Of a stretch of 64,000 bases of DNA, positions 48,641 to 60,265 are shown piece after piece. The DNA is taken from assembly GCA_033961575.1 (NCBI GenBank), contig CM066738.1, forward strand, positions 71,905,478 to 71,969,477, written 5' to 3'. Position 1 is the stretch's first letter, and every line of letters starts with the position of its first letter. The translations under genes and the position numbers were made by a program. A model generated the notes under the pieces. It was not told where the DNA came from. It did not search any database and worked only from the letters and a program-made list of their open reading frames with translations. The stretch comes from Aselliscus stoliczkanus (Eukaryota > Chordata > Mammalia > Chiroptera > Hipposideridae).

Positions 48641-49791
48641 CTCCTATATGTAATAAAAATGTAACTTTAAAACATAAAAAAACTTGAAAAGCAGAATAAA
48701 TGTGCTCTATATTGGTATAGTGTAAATAACGGGTGTGCCTAATGACATTTAGGGTCTCAAGGATTTCCCAGTTAGCCAGTCATGAATTGAACATACCCTG
48801 AGTACTGAGGCATGTAGGAGCTTCTGTGAACAACTTGAGAGCCGGTACCATGCCTCTCATAACAATTCCTGTGTGCAGTGCCTGCTGAGTAGTACATGTC
48901 AGTGATAAAATAAATGAAATTATGTTGACAAAATAAGTCATGGTCTCTGTCCTCAAGAAATTTAGAGTCTAGCTGGGGTTATATAATATATAAATATGAA
49001 AGATATACATTTATGAAGCAAACTAAGTGGTAGAAAATATAATTTGTAGCAATAACTTGAATATTAAATGAAAACAGTATATATTGAAAAGAGAGTGAAA
49101 TCAGAAACTTCCTGGTAATCCCACTCTTTTTTTCCTACCGCCTTCTCCCCACTTTAGACTTAAATACATATTTAGAGAAACCATTATTAGAGCACTTAGT
49201 CAACACACTGAAAAATAAGAGGATAGAAAAAAACCAGAGCCTTCTAAGTATGTACTAGGCCCGAGACTCTGGGTTTAGGTGCTGGGTTGAAATACAGGCA
49301 CTTGTAGACGTGTCCCAGACACCTGCCAATGTGCCACTTGGGACTGTGACTGCTCAACATAAAGCCACACACAGGGAGAGCTTTTCACACTCTCTCATAC
49401 TCAGTGTTTTCTCGTGCACTTCGTGCCATCTCACACTCAGAGCTTACTGAATTCTGGTCTTGGCTGTCACTCTTAGTCCCATAGACGACTCTGAGCAAGG
49501 TACATGGACAGATGCAGTGTGCCCCGGGGGAATTCTCAGGGTAGGAGAAAAATCTGAGGTGTGTGGCATTAAGGGGATCACAGCAGGCTCGGGATTGAAG
49601 AAGTGTGTTTCCATCTGCAGTATTGCAAGGAATTCTGACCCAGCACATTGTCTCCATTGCCTCTAACTTTTAGCATCTTCAGTCAGGACAACAATGTTAA
49701 CTCCTTGCCGAAAGTCTCTTTACCTCCAGCTACTGGATTTTTCAGCTATGGGAGTGAAAATTCTATGCTGTAATGGAGGTTGGCAGAAAGA

Positions 49792-49834
<43 letters not shown>

Positions 49835-49889
49835 ATGCTGATTAAATTAAAAACTTTTCAGATTGTGAAGAAGATAAATGCTTATTTAT
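48641..49889. other. Intron sequence, no gene recognised
   Basis: Frames at 49385-49657 (minus) and 49460-49666 (plus) overlap on opposite strands; neither has a recognisable domain. A TG microsatellite is listed separately. Confidence 0.5.
49794..49832. repeat. (TG)n microsatellite
   Basis: Uninterrupted TG dinucleotide run of about 39 bp. It creates the apparent VCVCVC stretch in the 49694-49963 frame. Confidence 0.97.
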
Positions 49890-50620
49890 TGCTAATTTGG
49901 AAAATAAAAGTAGAAAAAAGAAAAATCACTCTTTATTCCCATTACTCACAGATAAAATTTTAGGATATCTCCTTTTATGAATGTTTTCACATGGCTTGTT
50001 ACACTGCATATATGTTTGGTATTCTGCTTTTTCACTTAGGACAGAGTAACTGATTTATTGCATGTTTACTATGCACCAAGCTTCAAACTAGGCATTTTAG
50101 ATACTTCTCTCATTTACTTATTACATCTACACAAGTATAAGGCACTATAATTTACATCAAATTTTCAAATGAGGGAACAGGCTGAGACTTTGTATATCTT
50201 GTTTGTAGTCACACAGCAAGTCTGTGATCAAGTTGAGATGTTCACTCAGGGCCATTTTCTAGAGCCCTTTTTCAGATACACTGGAGTAAGCCTTTCCTTA
50301 GTTATTATATCTTTTATTGGGTAAAAAATATTTGGCCAGGTGAATATATCATAGTTTGTCTAACAGCCTCTATTTTTCAACAGTCATGTATTCCTATTTC
50401 TTGATACTATATATAATACAATGAACATCTTGTGTAGAAATATTTTTCTGTATTTCATTTTTCTTAGGGTAGATTCTTAGAAATAGTTTGTCTTTCAATA
50501 GATAGAAAAATAGATATAGAACTTTCCAAAAGATTGGCACCAGTTTTCATTCCCATCAATTACTGTAAATATTATGTTGTATATTTGAATGTATATGGGC
50601 AAAATAATATGTAAACCAAG
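49890..50620 (-). mobile_element. Probable old L1 fragment, antisense, interrupted by a MIR at about 50060-50280
   Basis: The flanks ('tgcttatttattgctaattt', 'ttctgctttttcacttagg', 'tgaacatcttgtgtagaaat') look like an ancient antisense L1. The middle ('tttactatgcaccaagc', 'gagggaacaggctgagac', 'gtagtcacacagcaagtctg') is an antisense MIR. Confidence 0.45.
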
Positions 50621-52050
50621 CTTCTTCAAAACAAAAGAACCCATTTGAATGTATTTTCTTTTTGTTTTAAAATTTTTTATTTTTATGTCATGAAATTTAA
50701 TGAATATTTTTACTGAAATATTTAGCTGTTTCACTGTTTATAGTATATAGAATTTTAGCATGACATTCATGCTTCCTTACTCAAAACCTTCGTTTAATAA
50801 AGTGCAAAGTTTGTTAAGAAGATGTACATTGACACTCATTTATATTTTTAAGCTCCGAATTCTTTTCATACATTGAGATTTTTTATGTTATACAAATTAT
50901 TCAATGCTAATATATATTTAATATCAGTGTTTTTTTCTCAAAAACAATGACATTTATATCATTCGTAGACTAGAGCATAGCATTTCTTTATTTTTTTTCT
51001 TTTCTCCATCCCTCTCTTCCTCACTCCTTCTCTTCCTTCATTATTTCTTTTTGTGGTAGAAAGGCAGATGTTATACAGAAGGGAAAGGCTGTGTATATTA
51101 TAACAACAGCAAAACCAACCAAACCCTTACTTATATGTAGATTTATTTCATACTTTAATAAAACTATTGAAGTAGGAAATATCTCCTACTGTTCATATTT
51201 GGAATCATAACAGCTCATTATAAAATATAACAGCTTTATATCGGAGCCAGGTCCAGTAGAGGAAGCTAATGAAAGTATGTGAAAGGAGAACCCCATCTTA
51301 CTCATTTAGCCATGTTTATTTGATATATTACCTGTTTATTTGTTTTGTAGTCTAGCTTTCCCAGATATCATCACAGCATTTTTAGCTGTCAAAAGAAAAT
51401 TTATGTCATTCAACAGAATCTATTGTAGATAGGTTTTATCTGTTACTTACATGTATGAATTTGTGGTCTGATAATGCCTCCACTAGAATAAAAATAGAAA
51501 ACATAGCATTGTAGTTTAATAATTTGTGTGAGACTAATGAGCCAGTGAATTTGGAAACCAAATATATAAATGTACTTTCCAAAATATGTTATAAAGTTTT
51601 TGCAATTTTGAAATACTTGAGAAGCTTTAAATAAAACATTAATAGATAGTTGCATAAGCAGTTAATGGCTTGTGAGAATGTATTGATTTTGTTAAATTCA
51701 ATCAAGTACCCTATTCCTGATTTCCTTAAATAAATGAGGTGTTTTTACTTGCTGCCCTAATTCCATTTATGCAAGGCTGCACATAGCCTGAAGGCAGTCA
51801 TGCCAGTATGAGTAGGAAATTAAAGGCCTTTGTCATTTTGATTTGAATTACTTGTTATTTTTAAAAGAATGATGTGATAAACATTTGAATTAAATGTAGA
51901 TTTTTAGTTAAAACAGATAACTTTTTTCCTATGTCATTCTTCTGGAATAACAATTAGTTTTAGTGTAACTAATATAATGCTTTTTTGCATTATAATTCTC
52001 TTTATTAAAAAGCTGTAATAGTATTTATCTTTTAAGATACCATTTGCATG
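50621..52050. other. AT-rich intron sequence, nothing recognised
   Basis: Very AT-rich. A CT-rich patch lies near 50997-51050. The frames at 50495-50734 and 51443-51655 are low-complexity chance frames. Confidence 0.5.
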
Positions 52051-52054
52051 GGAA

Positions 52055-55000
52055 GTATCTTTTATTAGTTTCAGGTGTACAACACAGTGTAATAGTTAGA
52101 CATTTATACCCCTCACAAAGTGGTAATCCCCCTGCCCCAATTTACTACTCCTCTGATGTTGTATATAGCTGTTATATTCCATTGACTCTATTTCCTATGC
52201 TGTACTCCACATCCTGTGACTATCTATATAATATTAAATTATAGTTGACAGTCATTATTATTCAGCTTCTGCTTCAGGCGTACACTGCAGTGGTCAGACA
52301 TCTACACCATCCATGCAGTGGTCTCCCTAATAAGACAAGTGTCCATCGGATAGCCTACAAAATCTTTACAACTTTATTGATTATATTTCCCAAACTGTCA
52401 CATGGAAAGTACCTTGATTACTGTTTGGAGTTTGTTTTTTTTCTTTTTTAGAGTATTTTTAGTATTTTTGTTTTTCAATTATAGTTGATATATAATATTA
52501 CATTAGTTTCAGGTGTTCAACGTAGTGATTAGACGTTTATATAACTTACGAAGTGGTCACCTCAATAAATGTAGTAGTCATCTGACACCATAGTTATTAT
52601 AATATTATTGACTATGTTATAGTTTACATCCCCATGATTGTTTTGTAATTACCAATTTGTACTTCTTAATGTCTTCCCCTTTTTTACCCATTCCCCCAGG
52701 CTTTCTCCCATCTGGCAACCATCAAAATGTTCTCTGTTATCTATGAGTTTGCTTATTTTGTTTTTTAGATTCCACATATAAGTGATGTATGGTATTTGTG
52801 GTTCTCAGTCTGACTTATTTCACTTAGCATAACATCCTCTAGTAGTTCCATCCATGTTGTTGCAGAAGGCAAGATTTCATTCTTTTTTATGGCTAAATAA
52901 TATTCCATTGTATATATGTACCATTTCTTCTTTGTCCATTCATCTATTGTTGGATACTTAGATTGCTTCTATATCTTGACTATTGTAAATAATGCTGCAG
53001 TGAACATATGGATGCATATGTCTGTTTGAATTCGTGTTTTGTGTTTCTTCAGATAAATACACAAAAGTAGAATTTCTGGGTCCTTCCTTCTTTGTCTCTT
53101 GTTATAGCCTTTGTTCTAAAGTCTGTTTTGTCTGGTGTAAATATTGCTCCTCCAGCTTTTCTTTTTTTTCATTTCCCTTTTCCTGAAATATCTTTTTCTA
53201 TCCCTTTACTTTCAGTCTCTGTGTGTTTTTCAGTCTGAAGTGGGTCTCTTGTAGGCAGCATATGTATGGGTCTTGTTTTCTTATCTATTCAGACACCCTA
53301 TGTCTTAGGATTAGAGCATTGAATCCATTTACATTTAAAGTAATTATCGATAGACATGTGTTATAGTTATTGCCATTTTATTATTCATACTTTTTATCTT
53401 TTTTCTTCTTTTTAAATAGTTCCTTTCACATTTCTTTTAATACTGGTTTGGTGGTGATGAACTCCTTTAGCTTTTTCTTTTCTGGGAAGTTCCTTCTCTC
53501 TCCTTAAATTCTAAATGACAGCCTTGATGGGTAGAGTAGTCTTACTTGTAGGTCCTTGCTTTTCATATTTTGTGCCAATCCCTTGTGACCTTCAAAATTT
53601 ATGTCGAGAAATCAGCTTATGGGAGCTCCCTTATAAGTAAGTACTTGCCTTTCCTTTGCTGCTTTTAAGATTCTCTCTGTGTTTAAACTTTGCCATTTTA
53701 ATGTGTCTTGGTGTGGGTCTGTTTTGGTTCATATTATTTGGTACTCTTTGTGCTTCTGGGGGTTTATATCTATTTTTTTCACCAGGTTAGGAAACTTTTC
53801 AGTCATTATTTCATCAAATAGGTTTTTAGCTCCTTATACTCACTCTTCTCCTTTCTGTACCTCTATGATATGAATGTTGGTGCACTTGATGTTGTCCCAG
53901 AGGCCCCTTAAACTATCCTTATATTTTTGGATTCTTTTTTCTTTTTGCTGTTCTGATTGGGTATTTTCTGCTACCTTATCTTCCAAATCACTGATTTGAT
54001 CCTTTGTTTTGTCTAATCTACTAATTCCTCATAGTGTAGTCTTCATTTCAGTTATAGTATTTTTCATTTCTTACTGGTTATTTTTTGTTTTCTATCCCCA
54101 TTTTTATAGTTCCTATCTCTTTGTTGAAGTTCTCACTGAGATCATTGAGCATCCTTATTACCAGTGTTTTACTCTCTTGTTGTAGTTGAGCCTTGATTGC
54201 TGTTTGTACCTCAGTGGAAGAGATTGATGCTCAGGCTAATTGGTTGTGAGGACTGGCCATGACTACAGTGGAGGAGCTGTTGTGCAGGGGCTGACCCTAC
54301 AGAGCAGGATTCGTTTTAGCGGAACTCTGGTACCTGCTGACTCTGCCCTTTGGGTGTGTTGTTTGTGGAGGTGGTTGAGTGGTGCTTTGGTATGGTCTGA
54401 AGCTGACCACAGTAGCTTCAGAGAGGGGCTCTGGTGAAGATCAAGGTTATTTGCTGTGCCCTGCCTGGGCCACTTGCTATGAGCTACAGAGTGATCTGCA
54501 GATGGTTGCTACTTGTGTTGGGCTTGGAGATGCCTGGGAGATTCTAAGCAGTGAACTGAGGCTGGCTGTCACTAGTGCCAGGCTTAGGGCTGCTTAGCAG
54601 GAGGTATGGGGTAGGCCAAGGTCAGATGCTGCTTGTTTGGGGTTTGTGAATGTTGAGAGGTTTTAGGGAAGTCCACAGCATGAACCAAGAACCAAGACAG
54701 GTGGTTTGGATGGGAAAGCCCCTGGAAGGGGCTGTGGTGGGCCCAGAAGTTAGGTGGGGTTGGGTATTAGGGAGTCACCTGGACGGGGAGAACGGCGCTA
54801 GCCAGGTTGATGGAGACTCAGATATGGAGCCTGCCTAGTGTACAGGCTGGCGGGTGGGGAGGGAAGGGAGGTGGTGGTGGAGAGCAGGTGAGGGGGCTCA
54901 ACAAAGGAACAATGGCTTCTGCCAGCATTTTTGTCTGGGAGAAAGCTACCCCTCCAGCCCTTGCCCTGAGCCAGATCATTCAGTTCCTACCCCTATGACT

Positions 55001-55490
55001 CTGGCACTTTTCTAGCTGCTGTCTCAGCACAGGAGCTCAGTGCTCAGAGTGAGTTAGTCTGTCAGCTAAGTCCATGCCTGCGCCCTTTCAGAAGAATGCC
55101 TAGGATTCCAGCAACCCTCCCTGTCACTCAGCCACAATCTCCACTGGTTTTTATAGCCAGAAGTTATGAGGACTTCTCTTCCCAGCATTGAAACTCTGGA
55201 CTGGGGAGCCTGGCATGGGGCTGGGACTTTTCTCTCCTCAGAGGGGACCTCCATAGCTAAGATATCCCTCCTAATTTTTAACCTTCACACGTGGATGTGG
55301 GACCAGCCCATTTCACATCTCTGCCCCTCGGTACCAGTCTCAAAGTGGCTTCTTCTATATATCCTTAGTTATAGTACTTCTCTTCTAGCTTTCAGGTGAT
55401 TCTCAACGGTGGTTATTTTATAGTTGAGTTGTAATTTTGATGTGTTCATGGGAGGGAGCAAGCACAGTGTTTACCTATTCCATCATCTTG
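52055..55490 (-). mobile_element. HAL1-like L1 copy B: 3' UTR units, short ORF2 end pieces, ORF1 relic, 5' UTR
   Basis: Same antisense organisation as 42055-45475. Three 3' UTR units lie at about 52060-52225, 52238-52400 and 52478-52660. About 350-400 bp of the ORF2 C-terminal end follow (52700-53085; relic motif MEYYLAIKKNEIL). At about 53085-53095 this joins directly to the ORF2 start (relic KTDFRTKAITRDKEG). Then come the ORF1 relic (about 53430-54180) and the 5' UTR to about 55490. Compared with copy A it lacks about 260 bp covering the ORF1 start. ORF2 is thus missing about a thousand codons. Confidence 0.8.
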
Positions 55491-56159
55491 ACCTGAAGTC
55501 TCTGGTTTGTTTTTTCTTAAGTGAACTTATCAAATGCAGGGAGTTCGTTTTAGTCTAGGTAAAAATTGACCTGTTATTCTCTATTGTAGAAATATATTTT
55601 TTGTGAACACCACATGTAATTATTTAAATTTTAAATTATTAAATAACATTTTAAAATACAATTATAAAATGAGCATATCAATACAAGAATATGTAGTTCT
55701 TAAGATATTTGCCAACTCAAGAGAAAATGTTATAATTATATCATAAAAGAAGTCCTAGTTTAAGAAGCTGTCCTTATAATGTCACCATAAATATTTTTCA
55801 GAGTCCTACAGATGAACAATTCAAGAAATATACTTGTAGAGTGATATGTTAAGGAGAGCTAACAATAAAGGCAGGAAATCATTTTAAGCATTTGGTATAC
55901 TCCAGGGACTACGTAAGTATTAATCCTGTGTTCAGAAGCAGCTTTTTAGACATGGAAAAGATTTTTTCTTTACTTAGACCAATTCATTATTTATTAGCTT
56001 TATTTAGTAAATACTTATGTTATCTACTATATGCCAGGCACTATTTTAGTGAATTTTTAAACTCAGAAAAACAGCTTTACAACAAGAAATGAAATAGGAA
56101 CAGTTTCACCTGTCATATAGCCATTTTCTCTTCCTTCTGTTATGCTTTTTGCTCATTTG
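55491..56159. other. AT-rich intron sequence, nothing recognised
   Basis: No frame, repeat or RNA gene could be supported. Confidence 0.5.
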
Positions 56160-56300
56160 TTTGTCAGGATACTCATTCACTTATTCATTTATTCACTCAC
56201 TCCATTTATTCATTCATTCATTTATTCAACAAGTCCTAGTTAAGGGCATTCTAGATGCCAGGCGCTGTGCTAGGCACCATTCTGGTGGGAAAAGCAGCAC
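56160..56300. repeat. (TTCA)n-rich start of an old interspersed repeat
   Basis: Imperfect 'ttcattcattca' runs at about 56174-56225 followed by 'gatgccaggcgctgtgctag'. This is a common mammalian motif, probably of an L2 or MIR class element in antisense, but not assigned. Confidence 0.5.
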
Positions 56301-56672
56301 TAGTATGTGAGTGGTGTTCTGAAGGTGAAGGTCAGGGAGCAGCCCAGAGGAGGGTTCCAGCCTGACCTGAGGGACCAGAAAGGGTGGTTGGGAACCAGCA
56401 CCTTTGGAACTGAGACCTGGAGGATGAGCAGGAGCTAGAGAGGAAAGGCTCAGGGAAACACTGTGTGCCAAAGCCCAAGGCATGAGAATATGATATTCCC
56501 TTCTCATTGTTTTCATCTTGATTTGGAAATTTTACAGGATAAAGTAATGGAAAGGCAAATACATGGAAACATTTTATATATTTTCCGTGTTTTTGTCTCA
56601 AGACAAACTTAATTTTTAGGTAGATACTTTATTTCCTAAATATCAATTTACTAAATAGTCTGTCATATTAAG

Positions 56673-57114
56673 TAGACCAATTAATTCTCTTTTTTAAAAT
56701 ATTTTATTAGAAAATTGGGGAAGGGGAACAGTGTTGGGATATTGGGGAAGGGGAACAGACAAGTTGTCCTTCAGTCTTAGTTACGGAGGACTCAGCTGGC
56801 TCAGCTCTGAGTCCAGTCGCCATCTGGCTCCCTATTGGCAGCTCGTGGCAGCTCAGTTCAAGGTGCTGTGTTTAATCTTAGTTGTGGGTGGGTGTGGCCC
56901 ACCATCCCATGCACAGTCAAACCAGCAACATTGTTGTTAGAACCACGTGCTCTCACCAGGTGAGCCATCCTGCTATTTGTTGGCAACTCAGCAGCAGCTC
57001 AACTCAGGTGCAGCTCAGTGGCTCATGGGGGAATTGAACCAGTGACCCTGTTGCTCAGAGCTCATGCTCTTAACCAACTGAGCTACTTGGCTGGCCCCTA
57101 GACCAATAAATTCT
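56673..57114 (-). mobile_element. Bat-type SINE, long form, first of two at one target site
   Basis: Body 56689-57098 in antisense ('ttttattagaaaattgggg' to 'tacttggctggcccc'). Direct repeats 'tagaccaattaattct' (56673-56688) and 'tagaccaataaattct' (57099-57114, one mismatch) flank it. A second short SINE starts right after the right-hand repeat. Confidence 0.9.
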
Positions 57115-57231
57115 TTTTTTTTTAAGGGCAGTGTCACTGGCCCTCACATGTGGGATCCGAACCCTGGCTGCTGGTGTCCCAAGCCAGCTCTTAACCACCG
57201 CCACTCGGCTGGCCCTAGACCAATTAATTCT
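57115..57231 (-). mobile_element. Bat-type SINE, short form, second insertion at the same target site
   Basis: Body 57115-57215: an antisense A-tail ('tttttttttt'), then 'ggcagtgtcactggccctc' and the head 'ccactcggctggccc'. It ends at a third copy of the target word 'tagaccaattaattct' (57216-57231). It therefore shares the duplicated site with the long SINE to its left. Confidence 0.9.
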
Positions 57232-58377
57232 AACTCAAATCATTTGGAAGTTAAAAGATGGGGACTAGGGGCCAAATTTTTTCCTGGCTTTCATTTTGCT
57301 CAGGCTTTTCTCATCTCCCTCCTCACAGGCCTGACTGGCTAGGTGCTGGGCCACCATTTGGGACCCTTGAGGGGTAGTACTCAGCCCTCCGGGAGGCTCT
57401 CCAGCCTCCCATCCCATGCCATCCCCTCCTTGTCCTCTGTCCTGTTCACCATTTCTCTTTCATAATTGTTCCCCAAGTCTCCCTCCACCCCAAGTTCTAA
57501 GGCGTGTCCCTGAATCTGCTAACTTTTCCTTTGCAGGACACCAGAGACAAACGTAAAAAGTGAAATTCTGGTTTTGCCATGCAGTTGTAGCATTAGTCTG
57601 TATTTTAAATTACCACCATGGCTTTGAGGGGTATCTTAACATATACAGGAGATGCATTCTTAATGTATGTACATCCTTGAAATGTGTGGATTAGAACAAT
57701 TGTCCATAGGGACTAAGAAGGGCCTAGTGTTGTATAGAGTGGCTCATTAATTATCTGCCTGCAGATAATTATGACTTCAAGGAAGATCACAGGCCATCAA
57801 GGCTCTTGCTTATTTTGTCCCTATGTGAGGAAGAGACCCAGAATCTCAGCCTGCCCCCAGAAGTCCTCCCATGCTCTGCTGCAAGCCACTGGCTTCACTG
57901 CTTCCAGTGAAAGTCTTTCATGGCTCCTTGGCACCAGATGGTGAATTACAAGGTCAATTTCTGATAAGATGTAAGGCCATATCACAAGCAGTTAAAGTAA
58001 ACAGTAAGACACTACGTGGCTGTGAGTGCAAACATTGCTGCATACACAGAGGCCACTGCTCCCTGGGGACGGGGGTCTCTCCTGGCTCGGGGTGCCCTGA
58101 CCTGAAGAGGGGTGCCCCTGGGGCCAGCTGGTGGTACGCTCAGGACTCTCAAATCCCAGGAAGGGTGGGTACACATAAACAAAGTCTGAGCAGAAGACTG
58201 GACCTATTCCAAAAACACTCATAAATGAAACAATCATAAACTAAATGTCTATGATGATCAGTGTTTTAGAGACATGCTGTCCTTTAGATAAAAAGTTCCC
58301 CAAGGATCATTCTGAAAAGTAAGAAAAGAGCCTTTCTATGAAATTCCCAACTGCTGTCTTCTGATAAAGAAAACAAG
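57232..58377. other. Intron sequence, no gene recognised
   Basis: The 117-codon frame at 57871-58224 and the antisense 81-codon frame at 57992-58237 overlap; neither has a domain, splice signals or recognised homology. Confidence 0.45.
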
Positions 58378-58514
58378 CACATTTATTTTTCTTTTTTTTT
58401 TTTAAGAGGCAGTGTCACTGGCCCTCATATGTGGGATCCGAACCGGGGCCGCTGGTGTCCCAGACCAACTCCCAACCACCGTGCCACTCGGCCAGCCCCA
58501 CATTTATTTTTCTT
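58378..58514 (-). mobile_element. Bat-type SINE, short form, with 16-bp target duplication
   Basis: A perfect 16-bp direct repeat 'cacatttatttttctt' at 58378-58393 and 58499-58514 brackets a 105-bp antisense SINE (tail of T, 'ggcagtgtcactggccctc', head 'ccactcggccagcc'). Confidence 0.95.
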
Positions 58515-58857
58515 AATGAAAGCAGTTTTTATGGACTCAGATTGATGATGATCTCATATCTGGTCATTATTTTTCGACCTGTGGAGGAAGGTCCATCAGT
58601 TGAAATATCATAAAGTGTGGATTTTGTAGGAGATGATTGGTTGGTTTATTAAACAGATATGTCTTGGTGACCTGATATATGCCAGGTTGTGTCCTCTGTG
58701 GTCAGGACATTGGCACATGGCACAGATGGAGTTCCCACTCACAGGGAACTACCATTTATTCAAACAAACAAGTGAGATAAATATCAAATAATAGTAAGTG
58801 CTTTGTAGAAAATTACAGTATACAGATACAATAAACCTGAGTGGAGGCTTATTAATA
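58515..58857. other. Intron sequence, nothing recognised
   Basis: Unique-looking, without a supported feature. Confidence 0.5.
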
Positions 58858-59388
58858 TACAAGGTGTGATCAAAAAAATATGGTGAATATTTAAATTAAA
58901 AACATTTATTACAGTAAAAGACACATTGCCATTAATCCTCCTCAAAATACTCCCCTCACGTCAAATACACTTATCTCATCGTTCTTGCCACTTTCTGAAG
59001 CAGTTCTGGAAGTCCTCTTTCGTGAGTGTCTTTGGTTGGGCTGTCATGGCTGCCTCGATGTCCTGAATCATTTTGACTTTGGGGAAGAGCCAGAAGTCAC
59101 AAGGTGACAGATCCCGTCAATAAGGTGGATGAGGACACACCGTAATATTTTTATTTGACAGAAATTGCTGTACCAGAAGTGATGTGTGACAAGGAGCATT
59201 GTCATGTTGGAGGATGAAGTAAAGACACCTAAGAGGTTTCAGAACTGTTTCAGAAAGTGGCAAGAATGATGGGATAAATGTGTTTGAAGCAAGGGGGAAT
59301 ATTTTGAGGGGGATTAATGGCAATGTGTCTTTTACTGTAATAAATTTTTTATGTAAACATTTACTGTATTTTTCTATCACACCTCGTA
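58858..59388 (-). mobile_element. Foldback derivative of a mariner transposon with partial transposase
   Basis: The ends are 'tacaaggtgtgatcaaaaaa' and, inverted, 'tacgaggtgtgatagaaaaa'. The similarity continues inward: 58858-59012 and the complement of 59236-59388 match along about 155 bp by eye. The minus strand of the right arm and centre encodes LQHDNAPCHTSLLVQQFL, and the centre and left arm encode DLSPCDFWLFPKVKMIQDIE. The two catalytic Asp residues are separated by 34 positions (one now a stop), as in mariner DD34D transposases. The 5' coding half is absent and replaced by an inverted copy of the 3' end. Confidence 0.85.
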
Positions 59389-59800
59389 TTCTCTTAAACA
59401 GTAGAGAAGAGGAAATCAAAGTTGGTAAGTAACCTTTTTGAGATTTCATTAAGTACTTTTATGCTGTTAGAAGATGACTTTGTGAGTAAAATAAGCAAGC
59501 ATCTATCCATTTTCCATCATTTGTTATTGGAATGTTTCTTTCTAACAGCCAAACTAGACTCTAAAGGCTCTGTACAGAGCACAAGTGTTCTCATTTGTCT
59601 TTGTATCTCCAGTGCATAGTACAGTGCCTGCTGTATACTTGGTGTTCAGCAAATAATATTTTGAATGGATGGAACAAAATGATTTATTAGAATTTTTCTT
59701 ATAGCCCCATGTATAGAACGTTCATTTACTTTTTTCTGAATTGCAGAATGTTATCTGGTTATGACTTGCATATGTGATTTTAAAAATTAAATATCCTGGG
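59389..59800. other. Intron sequence with a short L2 3' end at about 59585-59672
   Basis: 'tctttgtatctccagtgc', 'agtacagtgcctgctgtata', 'cagcaaataatattttgaat' look like an L2 3' terminus in sense orientation. The rest is unassigned. Confidence 0.5.
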
Positions 59801-59803
59801 TTT

Positions 59804-60229
59804 TTTTTTAAAGATTTTATTGGGGAATTGGGGGACGGAAACAGCATTGAGGAATCAGGGAAGGGGAACAGACAAGTTGCTGTCTTTTTTTTTGTTCTTC
59901 AGTCTAGTTGCGGAGGACATTGCTTCACTGGCCCATGTTGGTATCGTCATTGCGCTCTTCCCAGATGAGGCAGATCGGTTGCTGGCCTCTGAATGGTCGC
60001 TTATTGTGGCTATTGGCAGCTCATGCTGGCTGCCGGCCACTCACTGTAGCCTATGGCAGCTCACTGCAGCAGGGGCTGCAGCCTACACCGTCACCGGGGC
60101 TCACACAGCCCAGCTCCAGGTGGAGCTGTGTTAACTGTAGAGAGCAGTGCCACTGGCCCTCATATGTGGGATCCGAACCAGGGCTGCCGGCGTCCCAAAC
60201 CAGCTCTTAACCAATGTGCCACTCGGCCG

Positions 60230-60233
<4 letters not shown>
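59804..60233 (-). mobile_element. Bat-type SINE, long form
   Basis: Antisense: 'aaagattttattggggaatt' at the left, and the head 'tgccactcggccggccc' at the right, followed by a T run (60234-60260). A target duplication cannot be separated from the T runs at both ends. The frames at 59774-60283 on both strands derive from it. Confidence 0.85.

Positions 60234-60260
<27 letters not shown>

Positions 60261-60265
<5 letters not shown>

Noticed and set aside
49694..49963. Frame with a Cys-Val repeat stretch
   Set aside because: Produced by the (TG)n microsatellite at 49794-49832.
57871..58237. Opposite-strand frames of 117 and 81 codons, considered as a processed pseudogene
   Set aside because: No recognisable protein family, no poly(A) remnant or flanking duplication around the segment.
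59117..59449. 110-codon minus frame as a candidate host gene
   Set aside because: It contains mariner transposase motifs (HDNA, PHPPY) and lies within the foldback mariner; it is a relic and not a domesticated gene, because it is truncated, stops before the third catalytic Asp, and has no 5' coding half.
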